Shown here piece by piece: positions 33,245 to 42,218 of a DNA stretch of 64,000 nucleotides (the stretch's first letter is position 1; each line of letters begins with the position of its first letter). The position numbers and the translations under genes were made by a program. The notes beneath the pieces are model-generated. The model saw nothing but the letters and a program-made list of their open reading frames with translations, was not told where the DNA came from and ran no database searches. The DNA is from Leptotrichia sp. HSP-536 (GTDB lineage Bacteria; Fusobacteriota; Fusobacteriia; Fusobacteriales; Leptotrichiaceae), in the NCBI RefSeq assembly GCF_041199985.1, contig NZ_CP165647.1, positions 1,550,001 to 1,614,000 of the forward strand, written 5' to 3'.

Positions 33245-33712
33245 TTAATTCATTTCCTGTTTTCTAATAATTTCAATAATTTCTTCATTCAAAGTCGCTT
33301 TTAATAAATTCTCTATAAATTTATTTTCTCTTATTAATCTTGAAATTCTTGCTAATACTCTTAAATATTCATGTGCCTTATTTTCTGGACAAAGAAACAT
33401 AAAGAAAATATTTACATTTTCACCATCCATTGAATCATACACTACTCCATTTCTTGAAATTCCAAAAGTTATTATTAATTCATCTACAGCTTTAGTTTTA
33501 GCGTGTGGCAATGCTATTCTTTTCCCAATTCCTGTTGAACCTATTTCTTCTCTTATAAAAATATCCTTTAATCCAAGTTCTTCATTGTTAATTAGCCCTG
33601 TTTTCTTTAAATTATTGTATAGTTCTTTTATTACTGCATTTTTATTTTTTGCTTCTAAATTCAAATCTATTGTATCAGCTTTCATATACTCAGATATATT
33701 TTTAGTCTCCAT
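33245..33712 (-). CDS. PTS EIIA component, fructose/mannitol type (PtsN-like)
   Basis: A 155-residue EIIA domain. The phosphorylated histidine is H70 in RIALPHAKT, and GSTGIGKRIALPHA is the core signature. It has no EIIB or EIIC fusion, and no sugar operon surrounds it. It resembles PtsN (EIIA-Ntr), which regulates rather than transports, but a sugar-PTS subunit cannot be ruled out. It overlaps recO by about 11 bp, a sign of cotranscription. Confidence 0.82.
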   Translation of the reverse strand: METKNISEYMKADTIDLNLEAKNKNAVIKELYNNLKKTGLINNEELGLKDIFIREEIGSTGIGKRIALPHAKTKAVDELIITFGISRNGVVYDSMDGENVNIFFMFLCPENKAHEYLRVLARISRLIRENKFIENLLKATLNEEIIEIIRKQEMN

Positions 33713-34397
33713 AAAATTCCTCCATAATAAATTTCTTTATTTTTAATTCAACCTGTAAATTTTTATTTATAAAATTTTCAAAAATAATTACCATTTTTTT
33801 TACAAAATTCGTATACTCTTCGAATCTATCCTGAATTTCAAAAATATCAGAACTTGTTCTTAAAGTTTCCATAACTTCTTTATATTTTTTTTTGTTTTCT
33901 TTTTTTTCATTAATTAATATTGAAATTATTTCTTCAATATCATAAATACCCTGTTCTATCATTATTCTTCTTAAAAATGATAATACAACATAGTATTTAT
34001 AACCTTTTTTTACATATGGAAGCGTATCAATAAAACTTAGGATTTCTACCAGTTTATTAAAAAAATTTCCATTTTCATTTGCCGTATAATAAATTTTATC
34101 AATACTGTCCAGTACATACAGTGCAATTTCCAACTTTTCAATATTTTTCAAAATATTTTTAAAATTTTTTATAATTTCTACATCCTTTATCACATAATAA
34201 TTATTTTTTTGGAAAAGCATAATTTCAACTTCATTCAGCGGATTCAAAGAAACAATATTCCTTTTTTGGGATTTTCGTATTCCATAAGCTGTTGCCATGA
34301 TTTTTCCATACTCTTTACTGAATAATGTCACTTGTAAATCCGCTTCTCTTATTTCTCTTTTTTTTAAAACTATACAATCTGTCTTTACTATTTTCAT
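33702..34397 (-). CDS. recO: DNA repair protein RecO
   Basis: A 231-residue protein from the ATG at 34397; a TTG five codons upstream is an alternative. The N-terminal OB fold has TDCIVLKKREIREADLQVTLFSKEYGK and an LNPLNEVEIMLFQKNNYYVI segment. The helical C-terminus lacks the usual four-cysteine zinc finger of many RecO proteins and is short. RecO loads RecA on SSB-coated DNA with RecR. It sits in a cluster mreC - LolA-like - recO - EIIA. Confidence 0.8.
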   Translation of the reverse strand: MKIVKTDCIVLKKREIREADLQVTLFSKEYGKIMATAYGIRKSQKRNIVSLNPLNEVEIMLFQKNNYYVIKDVEIIKNFKNILKNIEKLEIALYVLDSIDKIYYTANENGNFFNKLVEILSFIDTLPYVKKGYKYYVVLSFLRRIMIEQGIYDIEEIISILINEKKENKKKYKEVMETLRTSSDIFEIQDRFEEYTNFVKKMVIIFENFINKNLQVELKIKKFIMEEFYGD

Positions 34398-34422
34398 AAT
34401 TTTTCTTTTCAAAATCCAATTT

Positions 34423-34962
34423 TTATCTAAAATTTGATAATCTGTAAATTATTTGAGAACTTCCATCTGTTACAGCAAGTTTTGTTGGGTAGTTATATCC
34501 GTTTGAAGGTTTATAATCACTAAAATTTACTGTATATCCTTTACTTTTAATAGCTGTTAACCAGTTATTTGAAAAAGTAAAAGTGTCTCCATTTTTAGTT
34601 TGTGTCTTTTTAGATCTTATTGTACGCAATTTATTGAATACCGCTAAAATAGTAGCTTCATCTTTTTCAACCTTTTGTGTTACAGTCTGTTTTAAACTCG
34701 GATAATAAATCGTTTTCTTAGCTCCACTGAAAGTATAAACTTCACCCTTATTAACTTTTGGCGCTGTAATTGTTAATTTTAGTGTACCTGAATTATAATT
34801 CATCACATAACTCTTACTTCTTTTGTTCCCATTAATTGTAGCATCTTCTACAACATTTACAGTAAAATTACTCTTTTCCCAAAAATCCTTTGAAAAGGAA
34901 AATACTGACACCAATAGAAATAACAACATTACTTTCTTCACCATTGTTAAATTTTTTAACAT
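34423..34962 (-). CDS. LolA-like outer-membrane lipoprotein carrier protein
   Basis: A 179-residue secreted protein, start behind GAGGTGAG. The signal peptide covers about 7-23 (KKVMLLFLLVSVFSFS). The mature part alternates strands, SKSYVMNYNSGTLKLTITAP, YTFSGAKKTIYYPSLKQTV, then TFSNNWLTAI and the C-terminal GSSQIIYRLSNFR. This arrangement is like the unclosed beta-barrel of LolA/LolB, but identity is weak. LolA shuttles lipoproteins through the periplasm after release by LolCDE, and lolCD-like genes are found in the same cluster. The call is therefore context-supported. Confidence 0.6.
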   Translation of the reverse strand: MLKNLTMVKKVMLLFLLVSVFSFSKDFWEKSNFTVNVVEDATINGNKRSKSYVMNYNSGTLKLTITAPKVNKGEVYTFSGAKKTIYYPSLKQTVTQKVEKDEATILAVFNKLRTIRSKKTQTKNGDTFTFSNNWLTAIKSKGYTVNFSDYKPSNGYNYPTKLAVTDGSSQIIYRLSNFR

Positions 34963-35034
34963 ATTAAACTCACCTCTTTATTTATTTTAGATAATTGTTA
35001 ATTATCATTACTCTATATATTAATACAACTTTCT

Positions 35035-35946
35035 TTAATTTATTTGTGAATTATCTTTATTTTGCTGTTCTTCAATTTTTACCTGATTTTGTATTTTTGC
35101 ATTTATAGCATCGTTATTACTCCATTTGTAAACTAGAACGCTTTGAATATCAAATATCTGGAAAGTTGGTTTGAACCTTACTTCTTTCATCTTGCTGAAA
35201 TTTCCTAAATCAGTTATTTTGAAAGTTCCTATTTTAATTCCTTTTGGCAAGACATCACTTACTCCTGAAGTTTCTATATGAAAGACTGTATTTTTATCAA
35301 CAATTCCACCATTATAATTTTGTACAGAAAATGTTCCATTCCCATTTCCACGTAAAATTTGTAAATCTCCATTTAATACTACACTTAATTTTGAAGCTTT
35401 ACTTGTCAATAAAGTTACTTCTGAATATTCATCACTGACTTTGGAAATTTTACCAATTAGAAATCCATCAAACATTACTGGCAAATTTAATTTAATTCCT
35501 TGAGCGGATCCTTTATTTATATACATTTTTTCTGAAGAATTACCATTCTCTACAACAGCTACATCTGCAGCTATAAATTCCGATGGATTTTTTTGACGCA
35601 TTTCAAGCATTTGCCGTAAATTTTCATTTTCCTGTTTTAAATATGCAAGTTCCATATTCTGAACTTTATTTTTTTGCAGTTCAAAATCTCTAGTTTTATT
35701 ATTTGCAACATAATCTTCAATGTAACTAATATCATTAACTCTTGATTTTAATTTGAGAACCTGAGTATAAAGCATGCTTTTTACTTTTACCAGTCTAAAA
35801 TTTACCGTTTGAGTTATTCCATCTAAAAATGTAAATGAACTTGTAATTCTATTTTTAAAAGCAAATAAAATTATTATGATAATTACTACTATTAAGATAT
35901 TTCTACCCGTATTTTTCTTTTCATAAAAACTTTCGTCAAATTTCAT
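35035..35946 (-). CDS. mreC: Rod shape-determining protein MreC
   Basis: A 303-residue protein. The short cytoplasmic N-terminus is followed by one membrane helix (about 16-31), a coiled coil (60-110, with YLKQENENLRQMLEM) and two beta-barrel domains. VMFDGFLIGKISKVSDEYSEVTLLTS and NGGIVDKNTVFHIETSG are conserved MreC blocks. MreC organises the elongation machinery outside the membrane with MreB and RodA. MreB and MreD are not in this window. Confidence 0.92.
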   Translation of the reverse strand: MKFDESFYEKKNTGRNILIVVIIIIILFAFKNRITSSFTFLDGITQTVNFRLVKVKSMLYTQVLKLKSRVNDISYIEDYVANNKTRDFELQKNKVQNMELAYLKQENENLRQMLEMRQKNPSEFIAADVAVVENGNSSEKMYINKGSAQGIKLNLPVMFDGFLIGKISKVSDEYSEVTLLTSKASKLSVVLNGDLQILRGNGNGTFSVQNYNGGIVDKNTVFHIETSGVSDVLPKGIKIGTFKITDLGNFSKMKEVRFKPTFQIFDIQSVLVYKWSNNDAINAKIQNQVKIEEQQNKDNSQIN

Positions 35947-36082
35947 TATTATGTAATCCTCTCATTTTTTATTTTTTTAAGTTATAAAAACCAATCTCAA
36001 AACTTTTTAACATTGATATAATAACACATAACCTATATTATATCAAGTTTTTTATAATTAATTTTTTGAAAAAATTAAAAAA

Positions 36083-36106
36083 AAAGACACCGTAAAAAGT
36101 GCCTTA
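36083..36106 (-). terminator. Terminator of the 36112 gene
   Basis: On the minus strand AAGGCAC and GTGTC form a short stem followed by TTTTTTTTT directly behind the stop. Confidence 0.5.
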
Positions 36107-36111
36107 AAAAC

Positions 36112-36477
36112 CTAATCCTGACCTACAACATTTTTGTAATGCTGATAAAGTTTTTCTCTTTTTTCTGGATTATGTTTCAAATAATAATTTACAAAATCAA
36201 TTGTAGCTTCGTCAACCTGAGTAGTAAGCTTTTCATTTTGTACTTCTTCTGATATTTCGTCTTCATTTGTTACTGCAATGTCTTGATCTTGGCTATCAGA
36301 ATCTAATTTTATATCAAGTTCTTTCTTAGTTACTTCTTTCATTTCTTTTTCTTTTCTTGATTCTCGTAAAAGAGCTTCTTTTCTGTAATTTTCCAAAATT
36401 GCCTTTGTATTTTTTTTCGCTTCAGCAAAAGATATCATCGAAATTACTGTAATTGCAATTAAAATGTATTTTTTCAT
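36112..36477 (-). CDS. Hypothetical exported protein
   Basis: A 121-residue protein. A signal peptide MKKYILIAITVISMISFAEA is followed by a charged helical mature part rich in E, K and D, ending YLKHNPEKREKLYQHYKN. No family recognised. It has its own terminator and the promoter region is toward the mvaS gene. It could be a periplasmic coiled coil. Confidence 0.6.
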   Translation of the reverse strand: MKKYILIAITVISMISFAEAKKNTKAILENYRKEALLRESRKEKEMKEVTKKELDIKLDSDSQDQDIAVTNEDEISEEVQNEKLTTQVDEATIDFVNYYLKHNPEKREKLYQHYKNVVGQD

Positions 36478-36694
36478 TTTTTCTCTCCAAGTATTTATAA
36501 TTTTTTATATTAACTTTATTCTAAAGTTTCAGATTCATTATATCAATATATGCCAAAAATTTCAAGAAAAAAATAAAAATAGTGTTATTGCTATTTCATT
36601 TTTTTTATAGTAAAATATGTGTAGTTGTATCAAAAAATTTTATATAATTTAAGAAACTTTCAAAAAAATATAAATAAAGAAAGGATGAAATTTT

Positions 36695-37903
36695 ATGAAA
36701 ATAAAAGAAATAGGAGAAAAAATTAAAATTGGAATAGATAAAATTGGCTTTGCTATGCCAAAATATTTTTTAGATATACGGGATTTGGCGATAGGACGAA
36801 ATGAAAATGCGAATAAATTTGTGAAAGGGCTTATACAAAGTGAAATGAGTATTGCACCTGTTACAGAAGATATTGTAGCACTTGGAGCTAGTGCCGCTGA
36901 ACAGATTTTGGACGAAGAAGATAAAGAAAATATTGAAATGGTTATTGTAGGAACAGAATCAGGAATTGATCAGAGTAAAGCATCTGCCGTTTTTATCCAT
37001 AACCTTTTAGAAATCCAGCCTTTTGCAAGATGTATCGAAATTAAAGAAGCCTGCTACGGAGCTACTGCCGCTCTTAACTTTGCAAAAAATTATATTGAGC
37101 AAAATGAAAATGCTTCTGTTCTAGTAATTGCTTCTGACATTGCAAAATATGGAATTGACACTCCTGGTGAATCCACTCAAGGTGCCGGAAGTATCGCAAT
37201 GTTAATAAAAAAAGAGCCAAGAATCGCTGTAATAAATGATGAAAGTATATGCCAAACGCGTGACATTATGGACTTCTGGCGTCCAAACTACTCAGATTTC
37301 CCAATAGTAGATGGACATTTTTCAACAAAGCAGTATCTTGACTGTCTTACAACGACATTTGAGGAATATAAAAAAAGATACAATCAGGATTTATCTGATT
37401 TTGATGCTTTCTGTTTTCATCTTCCATTTCCGAAACTTGGATTAAAGGCAATTAATTCAATTTTTGCAAAAGTAGAAAAAGAAGAAAAAAACAAATTTTT
37501 AGAAAAATTTCATGCTTCAATAGTTTATGGAAAAAGAGTTGGAAATATTTACACTGGCTCCCTTTATTTAAGTTTGCTGTCACTGCTTGAAAACTGTGAT
37601 AACCTGAAAGCTGGGGACAAGATCGGAATGTATAGTTACGGAAGTGGCGCTGTTTGTGAATTTTTTAATCTAACTCTTGCAGATAACTTTAAAAGTCATC
37701 TAAGAAATGATAGATTAAATGATTTTGACAATAGAAAACAATTATCAATAGAGGAATATGAAAATATGTTTTTTGAAAAAATAATTTTAGATGAAGAGGG
37801 AAATTGTGATTTTTCAAATAACAGATTTATTCAGGAAAGTGACAATGCGTTTGTATTCGAAAAAGTGGAAAATCACAAAAGGATTTATAAAAAAATAAAA
37901 TAA
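36695..37903 (+). CDS. mvaS: Hydroxymethylglutaryl-CoA synthase
   Basis: A 402-residue thiolase-fold enzyme. E88 in GTESGIDQSKA and the nucleophile C120 in EIKEACYGATAAL match the catalytic residues of bacterial HMG-CoA synthase, and FCFHLPFPKLG holds the catalytic histidine. Full family length. It condenses acetyl-CoA and acetoacetyl-CoA to HMG-CoA, the committed step into the mevalonate route to isoprenoids. HMG-CoA reductase follows 700 bp downstream, after an acetyltransferase gene. Start behind AGAAAGGATG. Confidence 0.93.
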   Translation: MKIKEIGEKIKIGIDKIGFAMPKYFLDIRDLAIGRNENANKFVKGLIQSEMSIAPVTEDIVALGASAAEQILDEEDKENIEMVIVGTESGIDQSKASAVFIHNLLEIQPFARCIEIKEACYGATAALNFAKNYIEQNENASVLVIASDIAKYGIDTPGESTQGAGSIAMLIKKEPRIAVINDESICQTRDIMDFWRPNYSDFPIVDGHFSTKQYLDCLTTTFEEYKKRYNQDLSDFDAFCFHLPFPKLGLKAINSIFAKVEKEEKNKFLEKFHASIVYGKRVGNIYTGSLYLSLLSLLENCDNLKAGDKIGMYSYGSGAVCEFFNLTLADNFKSHLRNDRLNDFDNRKQLSIEEYENMFFEKIILDEEGNCDFSNNRFIQESDNAFVFEKVENHKRIYKKIK

Positions 37904-37930
37904 ATTATAATTGGAAAGGATTGAACAACT

Positions 37931-38521
37931 ATGAACTTAGAAGAACAAAGACAATTTATTTTATCTGGAAAAGTTTACAATGATTTAACTCCAGAGCTCG
38001 TAAAGGCTAGAGAAAATACCGTTTTTTTAACAAATAAATATAACGAAAGTTTTGGAAAGCCATCAGAAGAGCGTGAAGCAATTTTAAAGGAACTTTTGAA
38101 ATCAATTGGGAAAAATGTTTATTTTGAGCCAGCATTCCGATGTGAATTTGGATTTAATATTTCAATAGGAAATAACTTTTATGCAAATTTTGACTGTGTA
38201 ATGCTTGACGGCGGTGGAATTGAAATTGGAAACAACGTACTTTTCGGTCCAAGAGTGGGAATTTATACTTCCAATCACAGCATTGATGCAGAAGAAAGAA
38301 TAAACGGGGGATGTTATGCTAAGCCTGTAAAAATCGGCAATAATGTCTGGATTGGTGCGGGAGTTCACATTAATCAAGGGGTTACAATCGGAAATAATAC
38401 TATTATTGGCTCTGGAAGCGTTGTTACAAAAAATATTCCAGATAATGTAATTGCAGCAGGAGTACCGTGCAAAGTTATCAGGAAAATAACAGAAAAAGAT
38501 AAAACTGGCTATAAACCTTAA
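37931..38521 (+). CDS. Sugar O-acetyltransferase, maltose/galactoside type
   Basis: A 196-residue hexapeptide-repeat acetyltransferase (left-handed beta helix). The N-terminal LSGKVYNDLTPELVKARENTVFLTNKYN block is that of the Maa/LacA family. The active-site histidine is in YTSNHSIDAEER, and the coil motifs IGNNVWIGAGVHINQGVTIG and SGSVVTKNIPDNVIAAGVPCKVIR follow. It moves acetyl from acetyl-CoA to glucose, maltose or galactosides. It begins 27 bases behind mvaS; a strong hairpin separates it from mvaA. Confidence 0.9.
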   Translation: MNLEEQRQFILSGKVYNDLTPELVKARENTVFLTNKYNESFGKPSEEREAILKELLKSIGKNVYFEPAFRCEFGFNISIGNNFYANFDCVMLDGGGIEIGNNVLFGPRVGIYTSNHSIDAEERINGGCYAKPVKIGNNVWIGAGVHINQGVTIGNNTIIGSGSVVTKNIPDNVIAAGVPCKVIRKITEKDKTGYKP

Positions 38522-38539
38522 AATTCAGACTATATTTTC

Positions 38540-38587
38540 ACTCAAGCATTAAAATTTGACAATTTTTTAAGTGCTTGAGTTTTATTA
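38540..38587 (+). terminator. Hairpin between the acetyltransferase and mvaA
   Basis: ACTCAAGCA and TGCTTGAGT are perfect 9-bp arms around a 23-base loop with a TTTTATT tail. It would end the mvaS-acetyltransferase transcript and lies 33 bp before mvaA. Confidence 0.65.
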
Positions 38588-38619
38588 TAAACTCAAAATG
38601 GAAGGAACTAATTTTAAAT

Positions 38620-39912
38620 ATGAAAAAAGAAAATCAGAAAAAATTAAACTGGCTTGGATTTCAAAAAAAAGAACGACTTGAAAGAATACAAATGTTAAAC
38701 GCTAATGGCTTTTTAAATGACGAATTTGAACAAATTTTGAAAAAAAATGAAAACTTGCCACTAGAAACTGCAAATCAAATGGCTGAAAATGGAATTGGAA
38801 CGTTTGCCTTGCCATTTAGCATTGCTCCAAACTTTGTTATTGACGGGAAAGACTATGCTGTGCCAATGGTTACGGAAGAGCCGTCTGTTGTCGCAGGATG
38901 CAGTTATGCAGCTAAGATTATTGGAAAATCTAGCGGCTTTACAACAGAGATTTTGGACAGGAAAATGATTGGACAAGTTGCATTGTATGATATTTTGGAC
39001 TTTGAAAATGCTATTTCAATGATTTTGGAAAATAAAAACGAGATTTTAAAAATTGCAAATGATGCTCATCCTTCAATTGTGGCACGTGGTGGCGGCGCAA
39101 TTAATATTGAAGTAAAAAATATTGATGAATTTTTGATTGTTTATCTGATTGCCGATGTGAAAGAGGCTATGGGAGCAAATATTTTGAATACAATGCTTGA
39201 AGCGATAAAAATACCGCTTGAAAATATTACAAACGGAAAAAGTCTTATGGCAATTTTATCAAATTATGCAACTGAATCTCTTGTAAAAGCCGAATGTGAA
39301 GTAAATGTAAAACTTCTTAGCAGCTCAATGGAAACATCTATTGAAACTGCCAAAAAAATTGAACTTGCAAGCAAATTTGCAAAACTTGACATTTATCGTG
39401 CCACAACTCATAATAAAGGAATTTTTAACGGAATTGACGCTGTGGTAATCGCCACTGGGAACGACTGGCGTGCAATTGAAGCTGGTGGAAATGCCTTTGC
39501 TGTAAAAAATGGCAAATATGAAGGTCTTACAACTTGGACTTTTGATAAAAGCACAAATAAATTAAAAGGAGAACTTACTCTTCCAATGCCAATTGCAAGT
39601 GTAGGTGGCTCAATAGGGCTAAATCCAAGTGTAAAAGCTGCATTTGATATTTTAGGAAATCCTGATGCAAGGACACTGGCAAGCATTATTACATCAGTAG
39701 GACTCGCCCAAAACTTTGCCGCAGTAAAAGCACTTGTTACAACTGGAATACAGCATGGACATATGAAATTGCAAGCTCGTTCGTTGGTATTGTTTGCTGG
39801 TGCGAAAGGCAAAGAAATTGATATTGTCGTAGAAAGGCTCTTGGAAAGCGGGAAAAGTATTAATTTAGAAAATGTGAAGGAAATTTTGGAAGAAATAAAA
39901 AGTACGAGATAA
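38620..39912 (+). CDS. mvaA: Hydroxymethylglutaryl-CoA reductase, class II, degradative-type sequence
   Basis: A 430-residue protein from the ATG at 38620 (GGAAGGA upstream). Class II features: catalytic glutamate in EEPSVVAGCSYAAKI near 86, the cofactor loop with EAMGANILNTMLE, the catalytic lysine in THNKGIFNGIDAV, and the C-terminal histidine in QHGHMKLQAR. It converts HMG-CoA to mevalonate with NAD(P)H. With mvaS it gives the first two steps of the mevalonate pathway. The later kinases and decarboxylase are not in this window. Whether it is biosynthetic or runs in reverse cannot be told from sequence alone. Confidence 0.92.
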   Translation: MKKENQKKLNWLGFQKKERLERIQMLNANGFLNDEFEQILKKNENLPLETANQMAENGIGTFALPFSIAPNFVIDGKDYAVPMVTEEPSVVAGCSYAAKIIGKSSGFTTEILDRKMIGQVALYDILDFENAISMILENKNEILKIANDAHPSIVARGGGAINIEVKNIDEFLIVYLIADVKEAMGANILNTMLEAIKIPLENITNGKSLMAILSNYATESLVKAECEVNVKLLSSSMETSIETAKKIELASKFAKLDIYRATTHNKGIFNGIDAVVIATGNDWRAIEAGGNAFAVKNGKYEGLTTWTFDKSTNKLKGELTLPMPIASVGGSIGLNPSVKAAFDILGNPDARTLASIITSVGLAQNFAAVKALVTTGIQHGHMKLQARSLVLFAGAKGKEIDIVVERLLESGKSINLENVKEILEEIKSTR

Positions 39913-39928
39913 AAATACAAGAAAAATA

Positions 39929-39966
39929 GAAAAGAGGTAGTTTAAAATTGCTACCTCTATTTAATT
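39929..39966. terminator. Bidirectional terminator between mvaA and groEL
   Basis: AGAGGTAG and CTACCTCT perfect arms with A and T tracts, between convergent genes. Confidence 0.75.
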
Positions 39967-40023
39967 TATATTTATTTCTTTTACCGTTTTGAAATATTTT
40001 TATTTTAGAAAATGCCTAAATTA

Positions 40024-41646
40024 CTACATCATTCCCGGCATTCCCATTCCACCTGGCATTCCACCTGCTGGAGCTTCTTCTTTTTCATTTCCAACAGCAA
40101 CTTCAGTTGTAAGTAATACTGATGATACTGATACTGCGTTTTGGATTGCAGAACGTGTTACTTTGGCAGGATCAATAATTCCAGCTTTGACCATATCTAC
40201 ATATTCTTCTTTTGCCGCATCAAATCCTATTCCATTTTCAGAATTTCTTACTTTTTCAATTACAACTCCTGCGTCAATTCCAGCATTAACTACAATTTGT
40301 CTAAGCGGTGCAGATAATGCTTTTTTCACAATTTCCACTCCAAGCCCTTCTTCACCTTCCAGCTTAAAGTCTTCAATATCTTTTGCAATTTGAATTAAGA
40401 TTGTTCCTCCTCCAGCTACAATTCCTTCTTCTACAGCGGCTTTTGTCGCATTCAAGGCATCTTCGATTCTCAATTTTCTTTCTTTCATTTCTGTTTCAGT
40501 TGCAGCTCCAACTTTTATTACGGCTACTCCACCAGCTAATTTGGCAAGTCTTTCCTGTAATTTTTCCTTATCGTAGTCAGAAGTTGTTTCAGCAATCGCA
40601 TTTTTTATTTGCCCAATTCTTGCCTGAATGTCATCTTTTTCTCCAAGCCCGTCAACGATAACTGTGTTATCTTTAGTAATTCTAACTTTTTTTGCTTGCC
40701 CCAAGAAATTAATATCAGCAGTTTCAAGTTTAATTCCTTTTTCTTCAGAAATAACTTCTCCGCCTGTTAAAATGGCAATATCCTGCAACATAGCCTTTCT
40801 TCTGTCCCCAAACGCAGGAGCTTTTACAGCGGCAATATTCAATGTTCCACGAAGTTTATTTACAACAAGGGTAGCAAGCGCTTCCCCTTCCACATCTTCG
40901 GCGATTATAAGCATTGGACGTCCTAATTCCACCGTTTTTTCCAAGATTGGCAATAATTCTTTCATGTTTGCAATTTTTTTATCTGTGATTAAGACAAATG
41001 GATTATCCATTTCCACAACCATTCTTTCAGAATCTGAAACCATATAAGGTGACAAATATCCGTTATCAAATTGCATTCCTTCCACAACATCCAAAGTTGT
41101 ATCCAAAGAACGTGCCTCTTCAACTGTAATAACTCCAGATTCTCCAACTTTTTCCATAGCTTGAGCAATCAGCTGCCCAATTTCTATATCTCCTGCCGAA
41201 ATTGCCCCAACTTGTGCAATTTCTTCATTTGATTCCACTTTTTTAGCTCTTTTTGTAAGTTCTTCAATAACTTTTTTAGAAGCAAGTTCCATTCCACGTC
41301 TTATAAATACAGGATTTGCTCCAGAAGCTACCATTTTTAGCCCTTCTTTGATTAAAGCCTGTGCCAGTACAGTTGCAGTAGTTGTCCCGTCTCCTGCCAC
41401 ATCATTTGACTTTGTAGCAACTTCCTTTACAATTTGTGCTCCAAGATTTTCAATTGGGTCTTTAAGTTCAATTTCTTTTGCTATTGTAACACCGTCGTTT
41501 GTTATCATTGGTGCTCCAAATCCTCTATCTAGCACTACATTTCTTCCTTTTGGTCCAAGTGTAATTTTTACAGCGTCAGCCAATGTATCCACTCCTACTT
41601 CAAGCGCTTTTCTTGCATCTTCATTAAATTTTATTATTTTTCCCAT
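40024..41646 (-). CDS. groEL: Chaperonin GroEL
   Basis: A 540-residue HSP60. The nucleotide-binding LGPKGRNVVLDRGFGAPMITNDGVTIAKEIEL region, GDGTTTATVLAQ with the catalytic D in the ATPase site, AGANPVFIRRGME, and VEEGIVAGGGTILI are all canonical, and the protein ends in GGMPGGMGMPGMM. It folds proteins in a double ring capped by GroES. It forms an operon with groES 100 bp upstream, under CIRCE control. Confidence 0.99.
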   Translation of the reverse strand: MGKIIKFNEDARKALEVGVDTLADAVKITLGPKGRNVVLDRGFGAPMITNDGVTIAKEIELKDPIENLGAQIVKEVATKSNDVAGDGTTTATVLAQALIKEGLKMVASGANPVFIRRGMELASKKVIEELTKRAKKVESNEEIAQVGAISAGDIEIGQLIAQAMEKVGESGVITVEEARSLDTTLDVVEGMQFDNGYLSPYMVSDSERMVVEMDNPFVLITDKKIANMKELLPILEKTVELGRPMLIIAEDVEGEALATLVVNKLRGTLNIAAVKAPAFGDRRKAMLQDIAILTGGEVISEEKGIKLETADINFLGQAKKVRITKDNTVIVDGLGEKDDIQARIGQIKNAIAETTSDYDKEKLQERLAKLAGGVAVIKVGAATETEMKERKLRIEDALNATKAAVEEGIVAGGGTILIQIAKDIEDFKLEGEEGLGVEIVKKALSAPLRQIVVNAGIDAGVVIEKVRNSENGIGFDAAKEEYVDMVKAGIIDPAKVTRSAIQNAVSVSSVLLTTEVAVGNEKEEAPAGGMPGGMGMPGMM

Positions 41647-41746
41647 TTTTAATTTTCTCCTTCTAAATTTTGTAAATTTTTTATTGCGAAATCTTTTTAT
41701 TTACATTTTTTATAACATTTTTATATTTTTTGATTTGTCAAACTTA

Positions 41747-42010
41747 TTATTCAACAATTGCTAAAACATTATCTTTTTCCAAAATTAAATAAGTTTTTTC
41801 CCCATCCTTAACTTCTGTTCCAGAATATTTTTCAAAGATAACCTTATCTCCTACTTTAACTTCTTCTATTTTTCTTCCTACTGCCAAAACTTCTCCGATT
41901 ATTGGTTTTTCTTTAGAAGCTGTACCTGGAAGCACAATTCCGCTTTTTGTAACTTCTTCCTGTTGAGTCTGTTTTATTAAAATTCTTTTTCCTATTGGTT
42001 TAATTATCAT
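41747..42010 (-). CDS. groES: Co-chaperonin GroES
   Basis: An 87-residue GroES. IIKPIGKRILIKQTQQEEVTKSGIVLPG is the N-terminal strand with the mobile loop; KVGDKVIFEKYSGTEVKDGEKTYLILEKDNVLAIVE closes the barrel. It caps GroEL. The start follows CAGGAGGATAAA. It heads the groES-groEL operon. Confidence 0.98.
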   Translation of the reverse strand: MIIKPIGKRILIKQTQQEEVTKSGIVLPGTASKEKPIIGEVLAVGRKIEEVKVGDKVIFEKYSGTEVKDGEKTYLILEKDNVLAIVE

Positions 42011-42063
42011 TTTATCCTCCTGATATTCGTATTTTTTGATATTGTATTATATTATTTTATTTT

Positions 42064-42090
42064 TTAGCACTCTATTGTGTTAAGTGCTAG
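42064..42090. promoter_or_regulatory. CIRCE operator of groES-groEL
   Basis: TTAGCACTC - 9 bases - AAGTGCTAG matches the HrcA-binding inverted repeat TTAGCACTC-N9-GAGTGCTAA, with the second arm differing at two positions. It sits between the promoter and groES. Confidence 0.9.
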
Positions 42091-42094
42091 TAAT

Positions 42095-42123
42095 ATAATA
42101 ATACATTTTCTAAATTTTTGCAA
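42095..42123 (-). promoter_or_regulatory. Promoter of groES-groEL
   Basis: Minus-strand -35 TTGCAA (42118-42123), 17-base spacer, -10 TATTAT (42095-42100), directly upstream of CIRCE so that HrcA would cover the transcription start. Confidence 0.65.
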
Positions 42124-42218
42124 GCCTTTTTTAAAAAATTTTTACACGAAATTAGTTTTTGTAAAATGTCGAAATTAATATTGCAAGTTCTGAACCTAAA
42201 AAACAGCTCACAAATGAG

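Noticed and set aside
40383..41764. Several open frames opposite groEL and groES
   Set aside because: These are antisense shadows of highly expressed genes with biased codons; none has a ribosome site or a known protein signature.
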